Assembly: GCF_020102855.1 (NCBI RefSeq)
Contig: NZ_JADHZD010000005.1
Coordinates: 124,001-188,000, forward strand
Direction: 5' to 3'
DNA from: Nocardioides lacusdianchii
Lineage (GTDB): Bacteria; Actinomycetota; Actinomycetes; Propionibacteriales; Nocardioidaceae
DNA: 64,000 bases
This document shows positions 51,831 through 59,876 of the stretch, in pieces. The notes beneath the pieces were generated by a model. It saw nothing but the letters and a program-made list of their open reading frames with translations. It had not been told where the DNA came from and made no database searches. How positions within the stretch are numbered: position 1 is the stretch's first letter; each line of letters begins with the position of its first letter. The position numbers and the translations under genes were made by a program.

Positions 51831-54059
51831 ATGACGTCCACTGACACCGACATCCAGACCGCGGTCCGCTACGACCGCGACGCCGACGGCATCGTCACCC
51901 TGACCCTCGACGACCCGACCGCCAGCGCCAACACCATGAACGAGCTCTACCAGTCGTCGATGGAGGCAGCCGTCCAGCGGCTCCACGACGAGGTCGACGA
52001 CGTCGCCGGCGTGGTCCTGGCGAGCGCGAAGAAGACCTTCTTCGCCGGCGGCAACCTCAAGAACATGATGAAGGCGACGCCGGACGACGCCGACGAGATC
52101 TTCGCGATGGGCGAGGCGGTCAAGTCCAGCCTGCGCCGCCTCGAGACCTTCCCGCGCCCCGTCGTCGCCGCGATCAACGGTGCCGCCCTCGGTGGCGGCC
52201 TCGAGATCGCGCTCGCGGCCAACCGCCGCATCGCCGTCGACGACCGCTCGGTGAAGATCGGCCTGCCCGAGTCGACGCTCGGCCTGCTGCCCGGCGGCGG
52301 CGGGGTCACCCGCGTCGTACGCATGCTCGGTCTCCAGTCCGCGCTGATGGACGTGCTGATGCCCGGCACCCAGTTCGACCCGCAGGGGGCCCTGGCCAAG
52401 GGCCTCGTCGACGAGCTCGTACCGACCCGCGAGGAGCTCGTGCCGGCGGCGAAGGCCTGGGTCCTCGCCCACAAGGACGACGCTGATGCGGCGACGAACC
52501 CGTGGGACCGCGCGGGCTACAAGATGCCCGGCGGCACCCCGAAGACCCCCGCGCTGGCGCAGTTCCTGCCGGCCTTCCCGGCGCTGCTGCGCAAGCAGAC
52601 CAAGGGTGCGATCTACCCCGCGCCGCGCGCGATCATGAGCGCTGCGGTCGAGGGCGCGCAGGTCGACTTCGACACCGCCTCGCGCATCGAGAGCCGCTAC
52701 TTCACCAACCTGGTGGTCAACCAGCAGGCCAAGAACATGATCCAGGCCTTCTTCTTCGACCTCCAGGCCATCAACTCCGGCTCGCTGCGCCCGCAGGGCA
52801 TCGAGCGGTGGCAGGCCACCAAGGTCGGCGTCCTCGGCGCCGGGATGATGGGCGCCGGCATCGCCTACTCCTGCGCCCGCGCCGGCATGGAGGTCGTGCT
52901 CAAGGACGTCACGCTCGAGGCGGCCGAGAAGGGCAGGGCCTACACCGAGAAGCTCAACGCCAAGGGGATCTCGCGGGGCAAGCTGACCGAGGCGAAGGCC
53001 GCCGAGCTGCTCGGTCGGATCACCCCGACCGCCTCGCCCGAGGACCTGGCCGGCTGCGACCTGGTGATCGAGGCCGTCTTCGAGGACCCGACGCTCAAGG
53101 CGAAGGTCTTCGCCGAGGTGACGCCGTACGTCGACCCGGACGCGCTGCTGTGCTCCAACACCTCGACGCTGCCGATCACCGAGCTCGCCACGGGCATCGA
53201 GCGCCCGGCCGACTTCATCGGCCTGCACTTCTTCAGCCCCGTCGACAAGATGCCACTGGTCGAGATCATCCGCGGCGCGGAGACCTCCGACCTCGCGCTC
53301 GCCAAGGCGTACGACGTCGTGCAGCAGATCCGCAAGACGCCGATCGTCGTCAACGACTCGCGGGGCTTCTACACCTCGCGCGTCATCGGCACCCAGATCA
53401 ACGAGGGCCTCGCGATGCTCGCTGAGGGCGTGCACCCGGTCTCGCTGGAGCGCGCCGCGACGTCGGCCGGCTTCCCCGTCGGGCCGCTGCAGATCAGCGA
53501 CGAGCTCAACATGGAGCTGATGGCCAAGATCCGCAAGGCGACCGAGGACGCCGCCGAGCGCGAGGGCGTCGACCTCGGCGACTACCCCGCCGGGTCGGTG
53601 ATCGAGACGATGATCGGCCTCGGCCGGCCGTCGCGGCTCAAGGGCGCGGGCTTCTACGACTACGACGACAACGGACGGCGTACGACGCTGTGGCCCGGGC
53701 TGGCCGAGACATTCCCCGTCGCGGAGCAGCAGCCCCCGATCCGCGACGTGCGCGACCGGATGCTCTTCATCGAGGCCATCGAGACCGCGAAGTGCTTCGA
53801 GGAGGGCGTCATCACGTCCGCTGCCGCGGCCAACATCGGCTCGATCATGGGCATCGGCTTCCCGGCGCTCACCGGTGGCGCGGCGCAGTTCATGACCGGC
53901 TGGCAGGCGCTGGACGAGACCGGCCACGGCGTCGGCCCGATCGGGCTGGACGCCTTCCTGGCCCGCGCCGACGAGCTGGCCGACGCCTACGGCGAGCGCT
54001 TCCGTCCGACGGCGTACCTCCGCGACCTGGCGGCGAAGGGCGAGGGCTTCCCCGCCTGA
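51831..54059 (+). CDS. fadB: Fatty oxidation complex alpha subunit (enoyl-CoA hydratase / 3-hydroxyacyl-CoA dehydrogenase)
   Basis: 742 residues. The N-terminal crotonase domain has an AGGNLKNMM oxyanion loop, NGAALGGGLEIALA and LPESTLGLLPGGGG. The 3-hydroxyacyl-CoA dehydrogenase Rossmann fold starts near residue 331 (VGVLGAGMMGAGIAYSCARAGMEV), with the His-Glu pair region GLHFFSPVDKMPLVEI. The C-terminal helical domain ends near 742. It performs hydration and dehydrogenation in beta-oxidation. ATG 51831 was chosen because it follows the repeat and matches the family N-terminus. It pairs with fadA. Confidence 0.93.
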   Translation: MTSTDTDIQTAVRYDRDADGIVTLTLDDPTASANTMNELYQSSMEAAVQRLHDEVDDVAGVVLASAKKTFFAGGNLKNMMKATPDDADEIFAMGEAVKSSLRRLETFPRPVVAAINGAALGGGLEIALAANRRIAVDDRSVKIGLPESTLGLLPGGGGVTRVVRMLGLQSALMDVLMPGTQFDPQGALAKGLVDELVPTREELVPAAKAWVLAHKDDADAATNPWDRAGYKMPGGTPKTPALAQFLPAFPALLRKQTKGAIYPAPRAIMSAAVEGAQVDFDTASRIESRYFTNLVVNQQAKNMIQAFFFDLQAINSGSLRPQGIERWQATKVGVLGAGMMGAGIAYSCARAGMEVVLKDVTLEAAEKGRAYTEKLNAKGISRGKLTEAKAAELLGRITPTASPEDLAGCDLVIEAVFEDPTLKAKVFAEVTPYVDPDALLCSNTSTLPITELATGIERPADFIGLHFFSPVDKMPLVEIIRGAETSDLALAKAYDVVQQIRKTPIVVNDSRGFYTSRVIGTQINEGLAMLAEGVHPVSLERAATSAGFPVGPLQISDELNMELMAKIRKATEDAAEREGVDLGDYPAGSVIETMIGLGRPSRLKGAGFYDYDDNGRRTTLWPGLAETFPVAEQQPPIRDVRDRMLFIEAIETAKCFEEGVITSAAAANIGSIMGIGFPALTGGAAQFMTGWQALDETGHGVGPIGLDAFLARADELADAYGERFRPTAYLRDLAAKGEGFPA

Positions 54060-54075
54060 GGCTCGTCGGTTTGGC

Positions 54076-54151
54076 GCTGTAACGCCGGGTTAAGGGCTGT
54101 ACCCACCCTGATATATCCGGGTGGGTACAAGCACCAACCCGGCGTTACAGC
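54076..54151. repeat. Two-storey 76-bp hairpin
   Basis: Outer stem GCTGTAACGCCGGGTT (54076-54091) with perfect complement (54136-54151), symmetric 7-base internal loops, inner stem GTACCCACCC (54099-54108) with perfect complement (54119-54128), and the 10-base A/T-rich loop TGATATATCC. It lies between fadB and the ABC gene. It could be a terminator, an RNA or a mobile palindrome. Confidence 0.9.
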
Positions 54152-54209
54152 GGCCGCCGGCTCTGGCAAAGCACCCGCACGGAGGCCGCCGGTCGGGGAG
54201 GATGGGTCG

Positions 54210-54908
54210 GTGACCCAGCCCCCCGCGGTCGTCGTGCGCGACCTCCACGTCCGCTTCGGTGACGTCGAGGCCGTCTCGGGTGTCGACCTCACCGCCGACA
54301 GCGGTCGCGCGACCGCCCTGCTCGGTCGCAACGGCGCCGGCAAGTCGACGACGATGAAGGTCCTTGCCGGGGTCGTGCCGCCCACCTCCGGCGTGGTCAC
54401 GGTCGCCGGCCGCGACGCCGCCACCGACGCCCTCGGCGTGAAGCGCGTCGTGGGCTACTGCCCCGACGTCGGCGGCCTCGTGCCGCGCGCGACTCCCTGG
54501 GAGCACCTGCAGCTCAGCGCCCGGCTGCGCCGGATGGACGCGTGGGAGGAGCGCGGACGCGACCTGCTGGAGCGCTTCGAGCTCGGCGACGTCGCCCACC
54601 GCGTCGTCGGCGGGTTCAGCCACGGCATGAGCCGCCGGCTCAGCGTCGTCCTGGCGGCGCTGCACGAGCCCTCCGTCCTGCTGCTGGACGAGCCGTTCGA
54701 CGGCGTCGACCCCCTCGGCGTCGAGGCGACCCTCGAGGTCGTCGCCGATGCCCGGGCCCGTGGCGCCTGCGTCCTGCTCTCCACCCACCTGCGCGACCTC
54801 GCCCTCGAGGCCTGCGGTGACGCCGTCGTGCTCCGCGGCGGCAACCGCGTCGCCGCGATGGAGGCGGCCGACCTCACCGGCGAGGCCTACCGTGCGCTCC
54901 TCGACTGA
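54210..54908 (+). CDS. ABC transporter ATP-binding protein
   Basis: 232 residues. Walker A GRNGAGKST, Q-loop region VGYCPDVGG, a divergent signature FSHGMSRRLSV in place of LSGGQ, Walker B VLLLDEPFDGVDP and the switch His in LLSTHLRDLA. It belongs to the drug or lipid exporter (CcmA/Nod-like) branch. GTG start 54210. The membrane partner gene starts inside the last codons of this one. Confidence 0.88.
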   Translation: MTQPPAVVVRDLHVRFGDVEAVSGVDLTADSGRATALLGRNGAGKSTTMKVLAGVVPPTSGVVTVAGRDAATDALGVKRVVGYCPDVGGLVPRATPWEHLQLSARLRRMDAWEERGRDLLERFELGDVAHRVVGGFSHGMSRRLSVVLAALHEPSVLLLDEPFDGVDPLGVEATLEVVADARARGACVLLSTHLRDLALEACGDAVVLRGGNRVAAMEAADLTGEAYRALLD

Positions 54909-56442
54909 GGCCCCCCGCGACGGCTGGGCCGACGCCGCCCGCGACACCGCGCACCTCGTCGGCTTCCGCGCCCGGACCGTACGCCGACCCGGTGCCGCCG
55001 CGTTCGGCGCGATCGTCGGCCTCGGCCTGACCGTCGTCTTCGCGCTCGCGCCGGCCGCCTTCGACACGGCCGCCCTCGACCAGCCCGCCCTGACCCGCGC
55101 CGTCGACACCCTGCGCGACAACCTCGGCGGGGCGTTCATCGGCGTCCTGCTGCTGGCCGTCAGCTCCTCGATGAGCAGCGGCGGCGGTCGCGAGCTGCTC
55201 TCGCGCAGCGAGGCCGCGATCCACCCCGTCAGTCCCGTGACCGAGCACCTCGGCGCGCTGCTGCTCGCGCCGCTCAACCTCGCCTGGCTGGTCCAGATGT
55301 GGGCCCTCCTCGCCGTCACCGCCCTCGTCACGCCGCCCGACCGGCTGCTCGGCGCGCAGGTGGTCGTGCTGGCGTGGGTGCTGGCTGCCACCGCGCTCGG
55401 TCAGGCGCTCGGCTGGGCGGCGGAGGGCGTACGGCGTACGCCCCACGGCGTCGTCACCGTCCGGGTCGTCTCCGGCGCAATCGTCGTTGCGCTCGCCGGC
55501 CTCCACCTGGCCGGCGCGCTCGGGCCGCTCGTCCGTGCGCTGCCGACGACCTGGATCGCCGAGACCGCGCAGACCTCGTCCTGGCCGCTGGTCGTCGTGG
55601 TGCTGCTGGGCATCTTCGCCGCCGCCGTCGCCCTCGGCGCCCGGCCCGCCGCGTGGGCCCTCGGGCTGCCGCCGCGCGAGGAGCTGCGCGTCCAGTCCGG
55701 AGTGCACGAGGCGCGGCACGCCCCCGAGCCGCGCTGGGGCTCGCCCGAGCGGGCGCTGCTGCGCCGCCTCGACCGGGGCTCGGTGTGGCGCTCGGTCGGC
55801 ATGCGCCGGGGGCTCATCGTGCTGGGCATCGGTCCCGGCCTGGTCGCGCTCGTCGCCGGGCTGCAGTGGAGCTCGGTGATGCTCCTGCCCGGCCTCACCG
55901 CCAGCGGCGCCGCGCTGCTCTTCGGCGTCAACGCCTGGTGCCTCGACGGCAAGGGGATGGTCTGGCGCGAGACCCTGCCGGTCGGCGCGCACGACGTGTT
56001 CGACGTACGCGCCCTCGTCGTCCTCGAGTGCATGGCCGCGGTGTCCGCGACGACCGTCGTGATGGCGCTGCTGCGCAACGGCCCGCCACCGCTGGTGGTC
56101 GGGGTCAGCGTCGCGGCGTGCTGGCTCGTCGTGCTCGTGCAGGTGCTGGCGATCGTCATGTCGTGGTCGGTCCGCTCGCCCTACTCCGCCGACCTCTCCT
56201 CGCCCCGCGCGACGCCCGCGCCGCACGCCGCGATGGCCGGTTACGCGGGGAAGCTCTCCCTCGTCACCACCCTCACCGGGATGGTCTTCACCACCGTCTC
56301 CACCGGCCCGTGGGCATGGCTGCCGGCCGTGCTCGCGCTGCCCTTCCTCGCCTGGTCGACGGTGCGGCTGCTCCGCGCCCGGCGGCGCTGGCTCGCTCCG
56401 GACGAGCGGGCGCGGGTGGTGCTGACGGTCGCTGCGGTCTGA
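54892..56442 (+). CDS. ABC transporter permease-like membrane protein
   Basis: 516 residues with about 12 hydrophobic segments. GTG 54892 overlaps the ATPase gene by 17 bases, which indicates translational coupling; the longer frame upstream is a shadow of the ATPase. No conserved domain is recognised beyond a general ABC-2-type export permease look. With one ATPase and one large permease, it would act as an exporter of an unknown substrate. A perfect 10-bp hairpin follows the stop. Confidence 0.72.
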   Translation: MRSSTEAPRDGWADAARDTAHLVGFRARTVRRPGAAAFGAIVGLGLTVVFALAPAAFDTAALDQPALTRAVDTLRDNLGGAFIGVLLLAVSSSMSSGGGRELLSRSEAAIHPVSPVTEHLGALLLAPLNLAWLVQMWALLAVTALVTPPDRLLGAQVVVLAWVLAATALGQALGWAAEGVRRTPHGVVTVRVVSGAIVVALAGLHLAGALGPLVRALPTTWIAETAQTSSWPLVVVVLLGIFAAAVALGARPAAWALGLPPREELRVQSGVHEARHAPEPRWGSPERALLRRLDRGSVWRSVGMRRGLIVLGIGPGLVALVAGLQWSSVMLLPGLTASGAALLFGVNAWCLDGKGMVWRETLPVGAHDVFDVRALVVLECMAAVSATTVVMALLRNGPPPLVVGVSVAACWLVVLVQVLAIVMSWSVRSPYSADLSSPRATPAPHAAMAGYAGKLSLVTTLTGMVFTTVSTGPWAWLPAVLALPFLAWSTVRLLRARRRWLAPDERARVVLTVAAV

Positions 56443-56456
56443 GCGGCCGAATTGCA

Positions 56457-56482
56457 GGAGTCACCGCTCAACCGGTGACTCC
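56457..56482. terminator. Hairpin after the ABC exporter operon
   Basis: GGAGTCACCG, 6-base loop, CGGTGACTCC: perfect 10-bp stem, 15 bases after the stop, without a T tract. Confidence 0.6.
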
Positions 56483-56609
56483 CGCGCGGACCGGCGGTTG
56501 CAACGGCCCGATCGCGCAGGACTTCCCCCACCTGCTGCCGTCCGTGGTTGGCGCGAGGCAAGAAAAAGTCAGGCTTGATTGTTTGTTTGTACGACGGCAG
56601 GCTGGCCCC

Positions 56610-57221
56610 GTGACCTCCCAGGCCCAGACGACCCGCGTCCCGCAGGCGGACCGGACGCGTGCGATGCGGGCGCGGTTGCTGGAGGCGACGGTGGAGCTGC
56701 TGGTCGAGCGCGGCTTCACCGGCACCTCGACCACGCTCGTCTCCGAGCGGGCAGGGGTGAGCCGCGGGGCGCAGCTCCACCACTTCCCGACGAAGAACGA
56801 CCTCGTCGTCGCCGCCGTCGAGCACCTCACCGAGCTGCGCGGCGCCGAGCTGGCCGACGCCGTGGCGCAGCTGCCGACCGGCAAGCGGCGTACGCGCGCG
56901 GTCGTGGAGATGCTCGGCGACCACTTCGCCTCACCGGTCTTCACCGCGGCGCTCGAGCTGTGGGTCGCAGCCCGCACCGACGAGGCCCTCCTCGCGGCGG
57001 TCTCCCCGCTGGAGCAGCGCGTGGGTCGCGAGACCCACAGACTGACCGTCACCGCCCTCGGCGCCGACGAGTCGCGCCCCGGCGTGCGCGAGCTGGTGCA
57101 GGCCACCCTCGACCTGGTCCGCGGGCTGGGCCTGGCCGCCACGATCACCGACGACTCCGCCCGCCGACGCCGCATCCTCCGGGAGTGGGCCGACGTGCTC
57201 GACAAGGAGCTGGCCCCATGA
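56610..57221 (+). CDS. TetR family transcriptional regulator
   Basis: 203 residues. HTH: RARLLEATVELLVERGFTGTSTTLVSERAGVSRGAQLHHFPTKNDLVVAAVEHL. The C-terminal ligand domain is of the type found with acyl-CoA catabolic operons. GTG 56610 fits the family. Upstream is an unusually A/T-rich patch with TTGATTGTTTGTTTG (TTG spaced by 4). Two matching palindromes stand downstream, between this gene and the operon it probably controls. Confidence 0.88.
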   Translation: MTSQAQTTRVPQADRTRAMRARLLEATVELLVERGFTGTSTTLVSERAGVSRGAQLHHFPTKNDLVVAAVEHLTELRGAELADAVAQLPTGKRRTRAVVEMLGDHFASPVFTAALELWVAARTDEALLAAVSPLEQRVGRETHRLTVTALGADESRPGVRELVQATLDLVRGLGLAATITDDSARRRRILREWADVLDKELAP

Positions 57222-57235
57222 CCACTCCCGGGATG

Positions 57236-57320
57236 AACATCCACTCGCACGAGTGGAAGTTCAGGGCCCACGCCCCTTCGCCACGCTCAACCCGGCATGA
57301 AGATCCACTCGCTCGAGTGG
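57236..57320. promoter_or_regulatory. Two matching palindromic operator candidates 64 bp apart
   Basis: CCACTCG-CA-CGAGTGG at 57241-57256 and CCACTCG-CT-CGAGTGG at 57305-57320. The flanks agree too (ATGAA-N-ATCCACTCG on the left, CGAGTGGAA on the right); the first palindrome extends to 12 of 13 pairs. 64 bp is about six helical turns, so both lie on one face of the DNA. Confidence 0.65.
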
Positions 57321-57351
57321 AAATGCACCGGGCCGACCGCAGGAGCCACCG

Positions 57352-58131
57352 ATGACCGACGTGCTGACCCAGGTGCTCGACGACCTCGCCGCGGAGGGCG
57401 ACCGGCTCGAGGCGCTCGTCGCCGACCTCGACGCGGACGGCTGGCGCACGCCGACCCCCGCGCCCGGCTGGGACGTCGCGACGCAGGTCGCCCACCTCGG
57501 CTGGACCGACGAGGTCGCGGTCAAGGCCGCGACCGACAAGGACGCGTGGGACGCGGTCGTGCTCGGGGCGATCGCCGACCCGGAGGGGTACGTCGACGCC
57601 CAGGCGCTGCTGCTCGCCCAGGACGACGACCTGCTCGGCCGCTGGCGCCGCGCCCGCGCCGACCTCCGCGCCGCGCTGGTCGCGATGCCGAGGGGCGAGA
57701 AGATGCCGTGGTTCGGCCCGCCGATGTCGGCCACGTCGATGGCCACCGCGCGCCTGATGGAGACGTGGGCGCACAGCCTCGACGTGCACGAGGGCCTGGG
57801 CGTGGACGTCGAGGACACCGACCGGATCCGCCACGTCGCCCACCTCGGCGTACGCACCCGCAACTTCGCCCACTCCGTCCACGGTCTCGACGCCCCGGCC
57901 GAGGAGTTCCGCATCGACCTCGTCGCGCCGTCGGGCGAGGTCTGGAGCTGGGGGCCGGAGGACGCGTCGCAGACCGTGACCGGCAGTGCGGGCGACTTCT
58001 GCCGCCTCGTCACCCAGCGCGTCCACCGCGCCGACACCGACCTCGTCGCCACCGGTGCCGACGCCGATCGCTGGCTCGACATCGCCCAGGCCTTCGCCGG
58101 CCAGCCGGGCGAGGGACGAGCGCCCCGATGA
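57352..58131 (+). CDS. TIGR03084 family metal-binding protein (maleylpyruvate isomerase/DinB-like)
   Basis: 259 residues. The N-terminal four-helix DinB-like bundle begins LDDLAAEGDRLEALVADLDADGWRTPTPAPGWDVATQVAHLGWTDEVAVKAA, with His ligands in QVAHLGWTDE and METWAHSLDVHEG. The family is TIGR03084, commonly first in AtuA operons of actinobacteria, often mycothiol-dependent. ATG 57352 overlaps the downstream end of a short upstream frame (ATGA), and the stop overlaps the AtuA ATG. Exact reaction unknown. Confidence 0.85.
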   Translation: MTDVLTQVLDDLAAEGDRLEALVADLDADGWRTPTPAPGWDVATQVAHLGWTDEVAVKAATDKDAWDAVVLGAIADPEGYVDAQALLLAQDDDLLGRWRRARADLRAALVAMPRGEKMPWFGPPMSATSMATARLMETWAHSLDVHEGLGVDVEDTDRIRHVAHLGVRTRNFAHSVHGLDAPAEEFRIDLVAPSGEVWSWGPEDASQTVTGSAGDFCRLVTQRVHRADTDLVATGADADRWLDIAQAFAGQPGEGRAPR

Positions 58132-59876
58132 GCGAGGGTCTCGTGACAGGACTTCGTCCTTCCTCGACCAGCGGAAGCGTGAGGATCGGCAACTGCTCCG
58201 GCTTCTACGGCGACCGCCTCGGCGCGATGCGCGAGATGCTCGAGGGAGGCGAGCTCGACGTCCTCACCGGCGACTACCTCGCCGAGCTCACGATGCTCAT
58301 CCTCGGCAGGGACCAGCTCAAGGACCCGACCCTGGGCTACGCCCGCACCTTCGTCCGTCAGCTCGAGGACTGCCTCGGACTGGCCCTGGAGAAGAAGGTG
58401 AAGATCGTCGCCAACGCCGGCGGGCTCAACCCCGCCGGCCTCGCCGACAAGGTCCGCGAGGTCGCCCGTGGGCTCGGGCTCGACCCGCAGGTCGCCCACG
58501 TGGAGGGCGACGACGTACGCCACCTCGCCTTCGAGAACGCCCTCACCGCCAACGCCTACCTCGGCGGCTTCGGCATTGCCGCGGCACTGACCGCCGGCGC
58601 CGACGTCGTGGTCACCGGCCGCGTCACCGACGCCTCGCTCGTCGTCGGCCCGGCGGTCGCGCACCACGGCTGGACGCAGGAGTCGTACGACGAGCTGGCG
58701 GGCGCGGTCGTCGCCGGTCACGTCATCGAGTGCGGCACCCAGGCGACGGGCGGCAACTTCAGCGGCTTCCTGACCCTGCCCGACCGGCAGCGGCCGCTCG
58801 GGTTCCCGGTCGCCGAGGTCGCCGCTGACGGCTCGAGCGTCATCACCAAGCACGCCGGCACCGGCGGCGCGGTCACCCTCGACACCGTCACCGCGCAGCT
58901 CGTCTACGAGATCCAGTCCACCCGCTACCTCGGCCCCGACGTCACCGTCCATCTCGACTCGGTCCGGCTCGACCAGCAGTCCGAGGACCGCGTCGCGATC
59001 AGCGGCGTCGTCGGCGAGTCGCCGCCCGAGCGGCTGAAGGTCTGCGTCAACGAGCTCGGCGGCTGGCGCAACAGCCTCGAGCTCGTGCTCACCGGCCTCG
59101 ACGTCGAGGCCAAGGCGGCGTGGGTGAAGGACCAGCTCGCGCCTCGCCTGACCGCGGCCGAGGTCACCTGGTCCGACGTACGCGTCCCGCCGGTCGACGC
59201 CGACACCGAGGAGTCGGCCTCGACCCTGCTGCGGTGCACCGTCAAGGACCCCTCGCCCGACCCGGTCGGCCGCGCCTTCACCTCCGCCGCGGTCGAGCTC
59301 GCGCTCGGCTCCTACCCCGGCTTCACCATGACGGCCCCGCCCGCCGCAGCCACCCCCTACGGCGTCTACCGGGCGGCGTACGTCGACCGCGCCGACGTCA
59401 CGCACACCGTCGTCCACGCCGACGGTCGCCGCGAGGTGGTCGGCGACCCGACATCCTCCACGCCCGCGCAGGAGGCGCCCGGCGCCCGCCCGTCGCCCTA
59501 CCCCGCCCGCACCGACTCGCTGACCCGCCGCCTCCCGCTCGGCACCTTCGTCCACGCCCGCTCGGGCGACAAGGGCGGTGACGCCAACATCGGCCTCTGG
59601 GTCGCGCACGACGAGGCCGACACCCCGACGTACGACGCCCGCGTGCAGTGGCTGTTCAAGGTGATGTCGCCGCGTGGCATCGGCACCCTGCTGCCCGAGG
59701 CCGCCGACCTCGACGTCGACGTGTGGCTGCTGCCGCACCTCGGCGCGGTCAACCTCGTCGTCCACGGCCTCCTCGGCCAGGGCGTCGCCGCCTCGACCCG
59801 CTTCGACCCGCAGGCCAAGGGCCTCGGCGAGTGGCTGCGCTCGCGGCTCGTCTCGATCGAGGAGAGCCTCGTATGA
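58128..59876 (+). CDS. Acyclic terpene utilisation AtuA family protein (DUF1446)
   Basis: 582 residues. From about residue 17 it follows the AtuA pattern: RIGNCSGFYGDRLGAMREMLEGGELDVLTGDYLAELTMLILGR, ANAGGLNPAGLADKVREVARGLG, ADVVVTGRVTDASLVVGPAVAHHGW, and ECGTQATGGNFSGF; the C-terminal AtuA-like ferredoxin-fold domain is HARSGDKGGDANIGLWV. The first 16 residues (EGLVTGLRPSSTSGS) come from a degenerate dispersed-repeat-B sequence. It is named after the citronellol/geranyl-CoA pathway of Pseudomonas, but in actinobacteria it usually accompanies generic branched acyl-CoA operons. The stop overlaps the next ATG. Confidence 0.88.
   Translation: MSEGLVTGLRPSSTSGSVRIGNCSGFYGDRLGAMREMLEGGELDVLTGDYLAELTMLILGRDQLKDPTLGYARTFVRQLEDCLGLALEKKVKIVANAGGLNPAGLADKVREVARGLGLDPQVAHVEGDDVRHLAFENALTANAYLGGFGIAAALTAGADVVVTGRVTDASLVVGPAVAHHGWTQESYDELAGAVVAGHVIECGTQATGGNFSGFLTLPDRQRPLGFPVAEVAADGSSVITKHAGTGGAVTLDTVTAQLVYEIQSTRYLGPDVTVHLDSVRLDQQSEDRVAISGVVGESPPERLKVCVNELGGWRNSLELVLTGLDVEAKAAWVKDQLAPRLTAAEVTWSDVRVPPVDADTEESASTLLRCTVKDPSPDPVGRAFTSAAVELALGSYPGFTMTAPPAAATPYGVYRAAYVDRADVTHTVVHADGRREVVGDPTSSTPAQEAPGARPSPYPARTDSLTRRLPLGTFVHARSGDKGGDANIGLWVAHDEADTPTYDARVQWLFKVMSPRGIGTLLPEAADLDVDVWLLPHLGAVNLVVHGLLGQGVAASTRFDPQAKGLGEWLRSRLVSIEESLV
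58137..58174. repeat. Degenerate dispersed repeat B at the AtuA 5' end
   Basis: GGTCTCGTGAC followed by a GGACTTCGTCC block and CCTCGACCAGCGG, the order of repeat B but with substitutions. It is read in frame as the AtuA N-terminus. Confidence 0.5.

Noticed and set aside
57233..57355. 40-codon frame starting MNIHSHEWK
   Set aside because: Its start coincides with the palindromic operator repeat, and a second copy of the same start at 57297 lies in another frame; better explained as binding-site DNA.
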